DNA of 64,000 nt from Apostichopus japonicus (taxonomy: Eukaryota > Echinodermata > Holothuroidea > Aspidochirotida > Stichopodidae): contig NC_092574.1 in assembly GCF_037975245.1 (NCBI RefSeq), positions 6,066,713 through 6,130,712 on the forward strand, read 5' to 3'. Under the pieces are notes generated by a model. The model was not told the DNA's origin, made no database searches, and saw only the letters and a program-made list of their open reading frames with translations. Below, in pieces: positions 32,325 to 42,299 of the stretch. The stretch's first letter is position 1; every line of letters begins with the position of its first letter. The position numbers and the translations under genes were made by a program.

Positions 32325-35300
32325 CTGTTATGGCAAAAGAAAGAAAGGAAAAGGTTATATATATAGGTCAGATATATGGGTTTTTGATCTGGCAATATTT
32401 GGCAATAATTCAAGTGCAAATTATCGGTACGTAACTTTGAGAACTTTGCAAGAATGAAGTCAAGATTACCTCCCCCCCCCCACCCCCAACATCGCCTTCG
32501 TTGTCCTGGTTAACTGATTGAACATTAGTAGGCTGTTCGCTTAAAATATGCTAGGAAGTCCAAGAATGGTCACTCATGCCCAAATTTCAATAACTGCCTT
32601 TGACTATAGAACCCCCCCCAAAAAACCTTTGCTTAAAACTGATACACTTGAATTTTGTTTTCGAACATTTCTACCAATAATACTGTACAAGAGAATGGGA
32701 AGACTTGCATTTTCCAAAATCCAAATCATCACCGGGCGCTGTAAACGTCAACGTCACCATGGAAATATTGACCGCAGCGACTTCCAGGTCAGTTATCCGA
32801 TTAGGTGGTATGACGTCATCCCTAGCGGCAAAGACAGAATCTACGCGGGTAGCTCCTGCCGATGCACCCAAAGAGAAGTTACCCAATTTATCTCCTTCAA
32901 GATGATCGGATGGTATTCCCGGAAGGAAGTAGCCATAATCTGAACGACAAATCACAGTAACGTCATGATCAAGGTCGTTGACTCGAGAGTTAGTCCAATC
33001 ACCTCAAGTTATTAAATTGAAAGTATCATAATCAGGCTATATTATACCCAAAGGAACTATAAACATTCAGGTAAACTATGTAAGGTAAACCAATGAAATG
33101 GCGCTAATTTTTATTTTTATTTGAAGCACGTTCATCAGCAGGGTTGCCATAGGGATATGAGAATGCATCGCTTCTACGTAACATGTTAGCAATTTAACAT
33201 ACTATCAGCAGATGAGGATCTAGTTTTCACCACCTACTACTTACTTGACCTTGACCATGGGGGGATATAAGGGCAAAGGCTTGGTTCAGCGGTTAGTGTC
33301 CGTCTCACAACCCTTAGGTTCCAGGATCAAAATTCCGCCAGGAACCAGATTCTCTTGACCTATTCTAAAATCGCTGTAGTGCAGTGCATGGTGATGTGCG
33401 GGGTCTTCCGTGGATTTGGTATTTCTGGTTTGTGAACTTGGGGAAAAATGGGTTTGTTTCTGTTCTTAACTTGGTTTCGAAACAACTTTGTTCGTTATGG
33501 CTGCACTGCAGTGATGTCGAATGGGGTGCAGGTGCCAACTTCAGTGTTTGAGAAAGTGGTCAGATGCTGTGGCAGACACTCTCGTCCGTAGGTCCCGGGA
33601 GCAGGAATAGGGGCAAATACACACCCCTGCCTCGTTATCCTCTGAACACTATCGAAAAGTGAAGGCTTGAAGAAGCCGGTGTTCATCTAACACGGATAGG
33701 GTCTCAAATAAGCTACTTGTAAGGCTTCCTGCGGCCTTGGGTTTAAACTAAACTATATTATTCGTCGACTCGTAAGAAGTTTAATTCCTCACCAGAAAAG
33801 TTACCGTCCAACAAGTCTTCAGCAAAGAACGGCAAGCCAGCTGTACGTTCAACGCGTGCGTGCGTTGGGTGTGTCACTATTATCTTCAGCACATATATCC
33901 ACGTGTTATTCGAGATTGTCAAATCAAAAGAGTATATGCCATCATTCCGTCGGAAATCTGCCCCTAATATACAAAAACATGTCAAAACAGATTAAGGTCA
34001 CCATCAATCACACAGCATATGGCCTCAAATTTAAGTGTTCAAATTTAAAAAGAACAAGGAATCATTTTTTTTTTTACGAATACAATAAATACTCTATGCG
34101 GTTTTAACACTTTTAGTTAGGCTGGTTGAAATTTCGATTAATTTACCATAGCGATTTTTTAACATGTTAGAGGGTTGACGCGTTAGGGGCATATGTGTGT
34201 GTGGGGGGGGGGCAGGGGGATTGTGTCCTCTCTCAGAATTTTTTTTTAAATGTTTACGAAAACCATTATAAAATGATCATGTTAATGTAAGGTTTGCTAA
34301 ATAGAACTTTGTGTGAGGTTAAAGAAAAGGGGGGGGGGGTACACCCATAGTAGTGGTCTAATTCTTTTAACTGCACCACTCGGGAGTCGCCTGCCCCCCC
34401 CCCCTTCCACTCTGCGCACGCCACTATTCCAAATCCAAGGTAGGTCAAAACATGTTTTTATCAATTGAAACTATGATATCACAACTGTTTTCTTAAAGTT
34501 TCTTTAGTAGCTTTGATTTTAGTACTGAATATAACATAAATGGAATATGTAGGTCTCCGTAGAAAAAGGTTTTCATTCGTCGTGACACAGTGACCACGAA
34601 GACGGTTAAATTGACGCTTCCTTCGCCAGGCAATGCACAATCCGGACGAAAAATGAACCTTATGTTACAAATTATCATTACACTTAAAACGAAGCCTAAC
34701 ATGCATTATATACGTGAAATCAAACTTTACAAAATCCCTTATGCCCTGTAAATTTCCTATTTAAATTATAAAAATGAGTTATTTTATTACACAATTATTT
34801 GAATGCAGTGATAAAAGCAGCAAATAACGAATCTTTTCTTCATGTCATTTAAGGAATACGATGATATTTTTATAGTACGGATGCCGCAAAAGAAAAAAGC
34901 AACATGATTATTCCTTGCCTAAGACATACAGTAATGAGTGAGTATATGCGTGGCGGAGGAACTACACAACGGTGGCGTAAGCCCTGATGGGAGGAGGACA
35001 AACTGATCACCGCTTGACAGATAATTACAGGAACGAAACTGGGAAGGCAACAAGTAAAGTGGCTAAAGAAAAATAATTATTTGCTTTACAGCACGGATGC
35101 CGTAGCGGATTCGAGGGTGTGTGGTTGAGGTGGGGAAGGGGGCAATATTTTATCTATATATCAAGTGTGCTTATTAGTCACAATTTCTTGCCGGTTTTGT
35201 TTACGAAATATTTCAAACACGAAGCGCATGTTATTTTGGCTAGGCTTAGTTGTCAGTACAGCCGGCTAATGGTAGGATAGACTTTTTTTGAAGGAAATTA

Positions 35301-38300
35301 GAAAATTGACAATTTCGTTTTGGTCCTGATTAACACAAGGGGTAGAAAATATTCTTAGCTAGGATGCGCTGATGTCTTTTCTACATGAAATCAGTTTTAT
35401 TCTTCTCACGATATCATCTTTGAAAATTTCTGCTTAAAAATCAGTCGCGGTTCCGTTCAATGACAGTTTTGATAAAACTCAGTGCAGCCTAAGAGTTGAA
35501 CGCACAAAAATTCTGTGGTTGAACGTATTAGTTTGGTCAAACAGAGTAACGAATCATACAACAGAACTATAACTGGAAGGATAGGCTTGTGTTTTCCATA
35601 AACATTTCTAGCACACAGCTGCATGCATATCAGCTTGGTAGGGAAAATGATCGTTCATTTAAAAAAATTAAGAACCCTACTGCAAACTATATACAAAGGA
35701 TTCTATCCATAAACATCACATGAAATGTCAGAAATGTTCCGTGATGTAAACTGTAACGAAGAGGCCTTAACGTTATCGGATGGTGCACAGCTACGTTTTC
35801 TTTTAGTCTGTGAAGGTCAAAACGTCGTTTGAGTTCAACAGAGATGAAAGTCATAAAACCTGGTAAACGCATTAACTCCGATGTTTATCTTGGTTGAAGT
35901 ACATATTGCATCAGTTTATGAAATAGTTACATTTTTGAAAACGACGGTAAAGCATTTAATCATAGACTTCATGGAGACTACGCAAGACCCCTTTAACTTA
36001 CCACTTTCGAAAATGTTCACGCGAGGGAAAGTCCCTCAAAATTCCTTTATTTTGATGGGGTCAACTTGAATGTCCTGTATTACTTTTATTGCTTTTGCAT
36101 GATGGAAACAGTTTTCAAACACAGTCATAATGAAGGACGGTAACATTCGTCTGGTTTGGTCGTTAGAAATAGTAAAGAACCAGAAAGCCAGTTGACACCC
36201 TGACACTGTTTCCTTTGAGCACTATACAATGTGCTCACAATTCAAAGTAACTGTCTGACTGATGTAGAGCAAGTGGGTTATATATTTGTCCAAGAATTCA
36301 GCGGTAAACAGAAAAGATCAGATATTTCTAGCTGTTATTTGCAGCACTTCCTTGTGGGCATCAACCATGTCATTCAATGATAAGGATTTTACAGTATAGA
36401 ATTGTACTCCAAATTTTTTAATACTCCAGAAAGAACAGTCTTACTATGTGAAATATAGACAAATAGATGTATTAATCTGAAGGATAATTTCTTTTACCAA
36501 CTTTGAGCTAGCAAACTGCTTTAATAATTGTTATTAATGACTGAGAACTCTACATGACAATGTTTGTACACTGAAATATTTTCGCAACCTACTGCCAAAG
36601 CAAAAGTCATCTTTATCACTCACAGAAAAAAATGACCAATTTGGAAACCATTTGAGACCATTTTAACTAAGCTTTAAGGGTGTGAATACTCGCGCACAAA
36701 GAAATGTCTCATGCCGGTAATCTGACCTAGTTTCGACTGAGGTGTAACAGAAGTGTTAGACACCACCATCGAACCCAGAAAATACACAAACAGCTCGGTA
36801 CCGTCGGTAATTAGACACTAGTGTACAGTCACTATATGTAGCTACGGTCAATACCAATAATACAGTGCAATGAGCAGCGATGGACATCTCAGCAGGGAGT
36901 TGTTATGGAACTCCCTGATCTCAAGTCTAGATAAAAGATAACAAGGTATCATCTTTCATTACTGTCTGCATTTTGTAGCAATAAGAAAAACTTCACTTGC
37001 AAGCAAAGGAAAGTGAACTTTTTCGCAGTGCTGCACGCGGTTTGGGGCGAGTCTTCAATGCTTTTAAGTGAACTTTTATTTAACTTAACATAAATACAAT
37101 AAGTGAAATTTCATTCCACATAAGTAATATATAACATATATCATTTGTATGCTACTTAAGTGGATTCTATTTCACTCATGAGGAATACATTTTACTTAAG
37201 TGTAATTCCATTTCAATTAAGTGGAATTGAATTTGACTTAGGTAGAATATATTATACTTAAGTAGAATTGGGAGGTTACTGTTAAAACGGCTTGCAATAC
37301 CTCCGGCAAGGAATCCAGAACAAGTGAATACGTAAAGCATTGGTTGAAGCTTCAACGAGTTTTTGTCTACCGCCCTCCACTGGAGTACAAAACCACCCAT
37401 TGATTGAAAATAACTTCAGCGAGTTTGTGGTTACTGACTCTATCATTATCACTAATTAACCATTTTGCATAATTTCGGGGAAGAATTGAGACACTCCGAA
37501 CTTGTAGGAAAGATATTTTTAATATTATAAGAAATCAATAGGATGAAATTTCCGGGAAATTTTGAAGAATTTCAGACATCACCATTCGGATATATTGAAT
37601 CATTGGTTAAACGTATTTTTTGCCATTCGATATACTTATCTGCTGCACGCTTGCGGGCCTGAAAGGAGTTAATGTGAGATATTCACCTGCTGGTTGAAAC
37701 TAGGTAATTCCATAAGAAGACTTTTAACAACTTCGGAATGCAAAGGATGCAAATAAAGAGTGATTTCTTACCAGGGACGTAGCCAGGGGGGAGCAGGGGG
37801 AGCGACCGCTCCCCCCCTTTCAGTGTCGATTTTTTTTTTTTAAACTGTCGTTTTTTAGCATGGTATTTTGTCAGTGCTCTTTTGATATTGAATACTCGTC
37901 AGCTCCGTTAACTCGATTGTAATCGTAGTAACATTCACGCCTATTGATTCAACTATACTTACTTAGTTTGGCAGATGCAATTAGCTAAATTTAGCTTATA
38001 GCCAATAACAAGCATACAGTTGGCCACTGCGTAATAAAATACATATTGCCTACCTAACCGCACTCTATGGAATGTCACGAACTGTATGCACAACAACGTC
38101 GACAACGTTCGTTCAATGAGTCGTCCTAAGTTGTTGCACGAACAGCATGTTATGAAGGTAAGCTACTGTAGCAATCGTACGTGATACGCACTTCCTATAA
38201 ATAATTATTACACTGCTAATACACTGCGATAACGATATTTGTTTTTAGGCCACTGCATATCTGGCTGTATTACAAAATATGAAAGTTTATATTGTCCATC

Positions 38301-40344
38301 AGTTAAGTTCGTCAAATGTCCAGACATTGGACAATAAACAAGAATCATCCTACTGGAAAACTTGTAAAAGAGCACTATGTTTGTCTTTCTGATATATTAT
38401 GTAAAAGAACATGTAAAAGAATTTAAATAGGAAACAAAATCTGCTGATTATGATATCATATGATCAGGGCGTAGCCAGTATGTAGCACGATAGTTTCATT
38501 CAACACTCTACCCGTCGAAAAAGACTATAGGATCCGATCTTGTCAGTTTTTTAACATGTAGTTAAGAACCCGTTTACGCAGATAATATGTCAGTTGAGAA
38601 AACACTTGAGAAATTTGCATCAGATGGCAATCGTCGGATAGCTCTCGCCTTCTCTTATTAGGCTAACTTAAACATTTACTAGCTATACAGTTGTATCAAA
38701 GACATTTCTGGACTATCTTTGTATCTACAAGTATCAGAAGTTGAAAAGTAAGACTACTTTGTACATGTACCTTCAAGGGCGGCGGAACCGGGGGGCACAG
38801 GGGCAAGTGCCCCCCACTTTTCCTCAGGTTCAAAATGTGCCCTTTTTCTACATAAAACTTGTACTCTTGATCACTTATTAGGTCAGTGATATTTCAGTAA
38901 GAGATCTAATCCTAATTACAACTATCAGGGGGCGTAGCCAGTATGTATAGCACTGTAGGCCCGGGCCTACACTTTTTTTGGCCAAGTTATCTTTTTATTA
39001 AAACAGCCATAATTCAAATCCATAAGCTTGCTGGACGAGTTTAAGACACTAGACAGGAAAAACTATTGAAATGAAAATAGTAGCAAGATTATGGCTAAAT
39101 TAGGTGACCTATTCTTCTGCCATCTAGGCTGTCATTCATATCGCGTGCCGTTTCATTCAATACTCTACCCGCCGAAAAAGACTAGGATACGATCTTGTCA
39201 GTTTTTTAACATCTACTTAAGAACCCGTTTACGCAGATAAAATTTCAGTTGAGAACATTCCACGGTCAAATAAGCCTATCGTTGATTAACAGACTTTATA
39301 TGTATAGAGCTGCAGCACTTTGTTGCCTGTTGTTGTCGCGATCGGCGTTCCAAGTTCCAAAACAGCCTTTTCGATAAACATTTACTAGCTACAGTTGTAT
39401 CAAAGACAATTACTGGCTATGGTTGTATCAAAGACATTTCTGGCCTATCTTTGTATCTACAAGTATCAGAAGTTGAAAAGTAAGACTACTAAGACGGGGG
39501 GGGGGGGGGGGGGCATTGATGGAGTGATGTGTATACGCAAATAAGATAATACAATAAGATTTATAAAGGGTACTAAATATCAGGCTGCATCAGTCCAATC
39601 GAATTTCTGCAAAGTGCCCTTTGACATCGGTGCCCCCCCCCAGATTACAAGTGCTTCCGCCGCCCTTGTGTACCTTGCTAATTTTAATACATTATGTATT
39701 ATTGAATTACGCACTATTTTAACTCGTTTGTTTTTTGGGTTTAAAAGTGATATTGAGTGAGGTGTCTCAAGTTAGCAAGAGGCCAGGGAACCAGAATGAA
39801 CATTCGGGAAGGGCCGTTTCCGGCCATCTGGGGGGTTTGTAAAACCAAAAATTTTCTTGTACGCTCCGCGCCAACCGATGGTGGCGCTCCGCTCAGATAG
39901 TCGTGCCTACAACTTTGAAAATCCATATCAATCGCAAAAAGGGCCCCGGCCCTTTCAAATTCCTGGCTACGTCGCTGTTGCTTACCCCTTCCCCACCTCA
40001 CCCCTTGATGATATGACATTTTTCAAGTAATACGTTTCGAGAGAGCCAGAAATGAGTGACCTACCGGAACCATTATCGAGTAAGTGTAGATTAATTATCT
40101 CTTCTTCATGTTTGGTTGACCTCGTGACCTTTACCGTGACATTTGCACCAAGGATTGGCTGATCAGATTGGCTTAGCTCAGCAAAAATAGCGATATGTTT
40201 GCGACTATCGGATTGGTCGGTTTCTTCTCTGGAGAGAGCCTGAAATTTCATTGAACAAGTGTTGCCGGCGCTCCTCAAACGGTAACACCAACTTGGCCAG
40301 TTTTTACGACAGTCACTGTCATATATAGTGTACCAACCTGAACT
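31744..40344 (-). CDS. CLCA: CLCA-like protein, C-terminal module with membrane anchor (unit B, 4 exons)
   Basis: Four exons on the minus strand (40344-40065, 33963-33793, 32939-32709, 32324-31744) join in frame without a break. They encode the CLCA beta-rich region with HLLDNGSGADFRRNDGIYSF, a fibronectin-III-like domain opening NRITDLEVAAVNISMVTLTF and TAPGDDLDFG, a Ser/Thr-rich stalk and a single hydrophobic segment of about 24 residues followed by QKRRKSRR. The family regulates calcium-activated chloride conductance at the cell surface; the N-terminal metalloprotease and VWA domains are missing here. The same intron positions and phases (0,1,1,1) as unit A at 52,930-63,282 show common descent. 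No upstream exons were found between 40,345 and 52,929, so this is either a partial duplicate, a gene with unrecognised 5' exons, or an alternative 3' cassette of unit A. Confidence 0.85.
32709..32939 (-). CDS. CLCA: CLCA unit B, exon B3 with GC donor
   Basis: 231 nt, phase 1-1. Encodes ...VIPPNRITDLEVAAVNIS and TFTAPGDDLDFGK, the start of the FnIII-like domain. Acceptor GTTCAG. The expected donor position has T|GCAAGT instead of a GT; the unit A counterpart is G|GTGAGT. GCAAGT is the usual GC-AG donor. Confidence 0.85.
33282..33340 (+). repeat. tRNA-derived SINE head
   Basis: TGGTTCAGCGG at 33,282-33,292 is a perfect pol III A box. GGATCAAAATTCC at 33,324-33,336 resembles a B box. Probable SINE or tRNA relic in the intron between B2 and B3; extent of the body unclear. 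Confidence 0.45.
33793..33963 (-). CDS. CLCA: CLCA unit B, exon B2
   Basis: 171 nt, phase 1-1. Encodes GADFRRNDGIYSFDLTISNN, aligned with GADLTKNDGIYSRYFARFSG in unit A. Acceptor TATTAG, donor TCTG|GTGAGG; the open frame runs past the donor to a stop, which supports ending the exon at the donor. Confidence 0.88.
34000..35840. other. CLCA unit B intron, part without recognised genes
   Basis: AT-rich intron with poly-G runs (34,205; 34,330) and a fragment GCGCACGCCACTATTCC that looks like one end of a hAT-type miniature element. I found no matching partner end. Confidence 0.4.
35843..36197 (+). repeat. Dispersed repeat, copy 2 (about 355 bp)
   Basis: Diverged copy of 30,192-30,541, same orientation. 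Shared landmarks are TTTATCTTGGTTG, GTAAAGCATTTAATCA, GAGGGAAAGTCCCTCAAAAT and CCAGTTGAC. Confidence 0.8.
37136..37275. repeat. Degenerate short tandem repeat (ACTTAAGTGGAAT type)
   Basis: About five imperfect copies of a roughly 29-bp unit with ACTTAAGT and ATTCCA/TGGAAT words. In the large intron of CLCA unit B. The remainder of 36,198-37,771 shows nothing. Confidence 0.55.
38464..39490 (+). repeat. Internal duplication inside the transposon nest
   Basis: Two blocks occur twice: GGCGTAGCCAGTATGTA ... AAGAACCCGTTTACGCAGAT (38,466-38,620 and 38,934-39,250), and ACAGTTGTATCAAAGACATT ... GAAAAGTAAGACTACT (38,689-38,757 and 39,410-39,489). Confidence 0.8.
38774..39668. mobile_element. Nested hAT-like element with exact 8-bp target duplication, 895 bp
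   Basis: Left end CAAGGGCGGCGGAA and right end TTCCGCCGCCCTTG are perfect 14-bp inverted repeats. TGTACCTT flanks both sides (38,766-38,773 and 39,669-39,676). Subterminal CCCCCC/GGGGG tracts. No transposase. Confidence 0.9.
40065..40344 (-). CDS. CLCA: CLCA unit B, exon B1
   Basis: 280 nt, exactly the length of the equivalent exon in unit A (55277-55556). Phase 0 entry at ACTTAG|AGTTCAGG, phase 1 exit at TCCG|GTAGGT. Encodes SGWYTIYDSD... and VTRSTKHEEE, ending LHLLDNGSG, aligned with LQLFDNGAG of unit A. Confidence 0.88.
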
Positions 40345-41860
40345 CTAAGTAATGAAAGGAAACAAAAATAGCGTTAGTCCCAACTTTCCCAATTCAATTC
40401 CTCCCGCTCACCCATCCTCCACCCCCCCCCCCACGCCCCTACAAACATTTAAAACGACTATCACATGCAACACGGAGGTTATACAGTTCCTTGATTGAAT
40501 ATAACAACCATGAGTAAAAAAAATATAAGTGGGGGGGGGGGCGGAGGGGGAGGGAAAGGTGGATGACTGTATCAGAAAATTGCAGTCAAGGTTGATCCGT
40601 GCAGGTGAAGTTCAACAAATTCAGTTTCCTATAAATCAACCAGAATGCGAAACGCATTGAGGTTTCGATGGCTTCATTGCACTAGACTTTTGCTTGTTAT
40701 AACTTCATCACACATGTTATGAATTTCACGATAACTATCGTGGACCCTTACAAGCCATTCAAGGAGACTTTTGATAGTCGGATATTACAGAAAGCGACTG
40801 GGATGCTAACTCTAGGCATTGGCAATTTCTTTCGACATGATTGTTGTTGCGGACATAAACACTATACTGTACAAAGCTATACACTGTGTAGTAAGCCGGT
40901 AACCAGCATCAAACAAGTTAAATGCCTGGTATTACGCAGCATCGAATTAGAAAATAAGTCAACCACGACTCTGCCAACCCCTCCGACTTGGGTAATATTC
41001 ATGTAGTAAGTGCATTTATGTCATAGAAATATTGATAGGCGTATGTTAGAGATAACTGATCAGTTCTACTACTAATTACTAGCCTAACGTAAGGCCTTAC
41101 CTTACGTAGGCCTAAGCCTAACTACTCGTAGTCGTGCAGTAGGCTATGCCTAATTGAAATTCGGCTACTTTGGGGCGGGTCAAGTACTACTACTAATATT
41201 GGTACTAATGTTATTGTTCAGAGAGTCAGTGTAACTTGTTTTGTTAGGTTATATGCCTAGTTTTAAGTAGGGCTATCATCACTGACCATATCAAACAGTG
41301 CCACTCCTTTTGATCATAGGCTAGGCCTAGGCTACCTTAATTTGGTCCCTTGGTGATAACTAACTTAAGTAAAGTGGGAATCCTAAAAGTGCAAGGCTAC
41401 ATTGAATTTGAAGATGCCACAAGTGCACACTGGCTTGCTTTTAAGTGTACATATAGGTGTACAAAGACACGACTGCAAGTACAGTTCGCGCAAGCATGTA
41501 TTCTTTTTTCAAATGAGAACCAAGAAGAAAATAAATAAAACATAGCCTGTCATGCTTATTTTACAGAAAACCCACAAGAAATGTAAATATTATGTCAAGT
41601 ATTGGTTGTCTTCCACACTTGCTCTTTGTTATTTCTAGGTGCCTTTGTAGGTGATGTGTTTGGACATGTCATAATTGGGAAACATGACATGTCTAGTCCT
41701 AGGTAATTAGTAATTGTGAATGTAGGTCAAGGGTTTGTCATCATTCCTCTGATGTTAATTTACTTCATATTTAATACATAGTTCTCACAATGCTTTGTCT
41801 AAGCAAATTCTGTACTGTTCATTACACAAAGAGCATGTTATCCAGGTTGGACATTCTTGT
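40345..41860. other. Spacer upstream of CLCA exon B1
   Basis: Poly-C/poly-G tracts (40,423; 40,532) and a cluster of TAGGCCTA/CGTAAGG palindromic words at 41,085-41,335. No CLCA exon, RNA gene or convincing ORF seen. Confidence 0.4.
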
Positions 41861-41940
41861 GTACAAGACTTTGTCATGAGGTTGAACCCAAAGCATGGTT
41901 TTGGAGTGTGGGTTCGAATCCCACCAAAGTCCCCAGATGA
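41860..41940 (+). repeat. tRNA-like SINE head with perfect T-arm
   Basis: GTGGG-TTCGAAT-CCCAC at 41,908-41,924 forms a perfect 5-bp T-arm containing the B box GGTTCGAATCC. The D-arm/A-box part upstream is poor and no full cloverleaf is apparent, so I call a SINE or tRNA pseudogene. Confidence 0.5.
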
Positions 41941-42299
41941 ATGTCCTTTCTAGTGTATCATGTAGCCTTTTTCGTAATGGAACATGCATTCTGGAATAAT
42001 TGATGAAGACTTTACAGATATTAGTGAATTACAATATATATCTCCTCAAAACTACACAGAGTTTAACTTTATACAACATTAGATGATACTGGTCAATATT
42101 TGGACAACCAATGTACCAGTGAGGAAATAAGAAGACCCACTAATGAGATATACACAACTGCTTTCTCATCCAACTTTACAGAAGAGTTCCATAAATCTAC
42201 AACAGGTGCTGAAAAAATAGGATTGAAAAGATGGTCTCGGGTAAGATTGGCTCTTAAAGCTAATCGAAATTCACCATGGGTCAATAAATGAGTGTAACT

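Larger units (their letters stand above)
37772..39977. mobile_element. Composite hAT-like element, 2.2 kb, with nested insertion
   Basis: Left end CAGGGACGTAGCCAGG and right end CCTGGCTACGTCGCTG are inverted repeats matching at 15 of 16 positions. Flanking 8-mers TTTCTTAC (37,764-37,771) and TTGCTTAC (39,978-39,985) match at 7 of 8 positions. No transposase ORF inside. A second element (38,774-39,668) lies within it, and internal blocks are duplicated. Located in the first intron of CLCA unit B. Confidence 0.7.

Noticed and set aside
33700-33800. In-frame stop after exon B2 as evidence that CLCA unit B is a pseudogene
   Set aside because: A strong donor (TCTG|GTGAGG) precedes the stop with the conserved phase, and all four exons are open when spliced.
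34180-34440. Another hAT-type miniature element ending GCGCACGCCACTATTCC
   Set aside because: No matching inverted partner or target duplication found to the left.
41085-41335. TAGGCCTA/CGTAAGG palindrome cluster as a protein-binding array
   Set aside because: Short palindromic words are common in this kind of AT-rich genome and show no regular spacing.
41860-41940. Functional tRNA gene
   Set aside because: Only the T-arm is convincing; no acceptor or D-arm pairing could be made by eye.
42093-42284. Minus-strand ORF resembling the C-terminal tail of a LINE protein (FSAPVVDLWNSS)
   Set aside because: The resemblance is too short and the plus strand is open as well; no other RT motif nearby.
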